From: Cyanobacteria bacterium M_surface_7_m2_037
Lineage (GTDB): Bacteria; Cyanobacteriota; Cyanobacteriia; PCC-6307; Cyanobiaceae
DNA: 15,250 nucleotides
Direction: 5' to 3'
Assembly (NCBI GenBank): GCA_016882585.1
Contig: VGPP01000031.1
Location: 1-15,250, forward strand
The position numbers were made by a program, and so were the translations under genes. Shown here piece by piece: positions 14,337 through 15,250 of the stretch. Position 1 is the first letter of the stretch. The number at the start of each line of letters is the position of its first letter. Below the pieces are notes generated by a model. That model was given only the letters and a program-made list of their open reading frames with translations. It was not told where the DNA came from and did not search any database.

Positions 14337-14719
14337 ATGGCCAGCCCCTTCCCACCGCTGGATCAACCCCTCTGGGATCAGGCGGGCCAGGCGCTCAATC
14401 GCCGCCGCGAGCAGCGGTTGGCGGTGGGCAGTGTGCTGCCGGTGCAGGTCCGGGCGGTGCCACCCGGCCAGGCCCCTGGGGCCTGGTTCAGTGCTGACAT
14501 CCTCGACATCAGCCATGACGGCCTGGCGCTGTTGCTCTCGGCCGGTGCGGCACTGCCGCCGCGCGTGCCGCTGCTGCTGGATGTGAGCAACCATCCGGGC
14601 TTCGGCCGCGTGCGGCTCGCCGCTACCCTGCGCTGGAGCACCGCGGCGGATGGCCTGGGGGCACTGCAGGTGATCGGCGTGCAGCTGGATCAGCCCCTAC
14701 CGCTGGTGCCGCCGCTGGC

Positions 14720-14735
<16 letters not shown>
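14337..14735 (+). CDS. Small PilZ-domain protein, predicted c-di-GMP receptor
   Basis: A 132-residue cytoplasmic protein made almost wholly of one PilZ domain. Both nucleotide-binding motifs are intact: R-x-x-x-R at Arg23-Arg27 (R-R-E-Q-R) and D-x-S-x-x-G at Asp57, Ser59, Gly62 (D-I-S-H-D-G). The rest of the beta-barrel follows with L-R-W-S and G-V-Q-L near the C-terminus. Such proteins bind cyclic di-GMP and pass the signal to a partner, often for motility, surface attachment or polysaccharide synthesis. The start is the ATG at 14337; a GTG at 14274 in the same frame would add a Cys-rich stretch unlike the family and is rejected. It overlaps the ureC 3' end by 16 nt and is divergent from the ATP-grasp operon. 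Neither neighbour suggests a partner. Confidence 0.83.

Positions 14736-15250
<515 letters not shown>

Overview
The window looks like chromosome from a high-GC picocyanobacterium of the Synechococcus/Cyanobium group, more likely a freshwater or coastal type than an open-ocean one. The reasons are: cyanobacterial-type ferredoxin-nitrite reductase, NarM and cyanase lie together; the nitrate importer is of the ABC type (NrtA) rather than a single permease; coding is very dense and G/C-rich at third positions; Shine-Dalgarno sites are often absent; and I saw no copy of the HIP1 octamer in a scan by eye. No mobile element, tRNA, rRNA or CRISPR array is visible.

Left part (1-7338), inorganic nitrogen assimilation. 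On the minus strand are trpD2-like -> narM, then the 5' part of nrtA, which runs off the left edge. Divergently, on the plus strand, are cynS (cyanase), nirA (nitrite reductase), a HEAT-like/CbiX sirohydrochlorin chelatase, and cobA (uroporphyrinogen-III methyltransferase). The last two supply siroheme, the cofactor of NirA, so enzyme and cofactor genes sit in one probable operon (27-nt gap, then an ATGA overlap). Imported nitrate and cyanate-derived ammonia would both feed the glutamine synthetase pathway. The right edge carries the end of ureC (urease), so this locus handles nitrate, nitrite, cyanate and probably urea.

Middle (7325-8622), three poorly known genes. A small protein converges on and overlaps cobA. 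A cupin-fold protein follows, with a perfect NtcA-type site (GTA-N8-TAC) in the intergenic region before it. Then comes a 67-residue minus-strand protein with a clear Shine-Dalgarno.

Right part (8772-14224), a minus-strand operon of four genes: circularly permuted ATP-grasp ligase -> alpha-E protein -> transglutaminase -> stand-alone DUF2126 protein. The first three overlap. This gene set is known from comparative genomics as a predicted peptide-forming or peptide-modifying system with no established biochemical role, and it is the best candidate here for unexplored biology. A perfect 7-bp hairpin abuts the start codon of the last gene.

Right edge (14337-15250): a small PilZ-domain protein on the plus strand, overlapping convergently with the 3' end of ureC on the minus strand. 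No gene-free stretch reaches 300 bases. The largest gaps (1064-1252, 2882-3031, 8623-8771) hold only the candidate regulatory sites listed.
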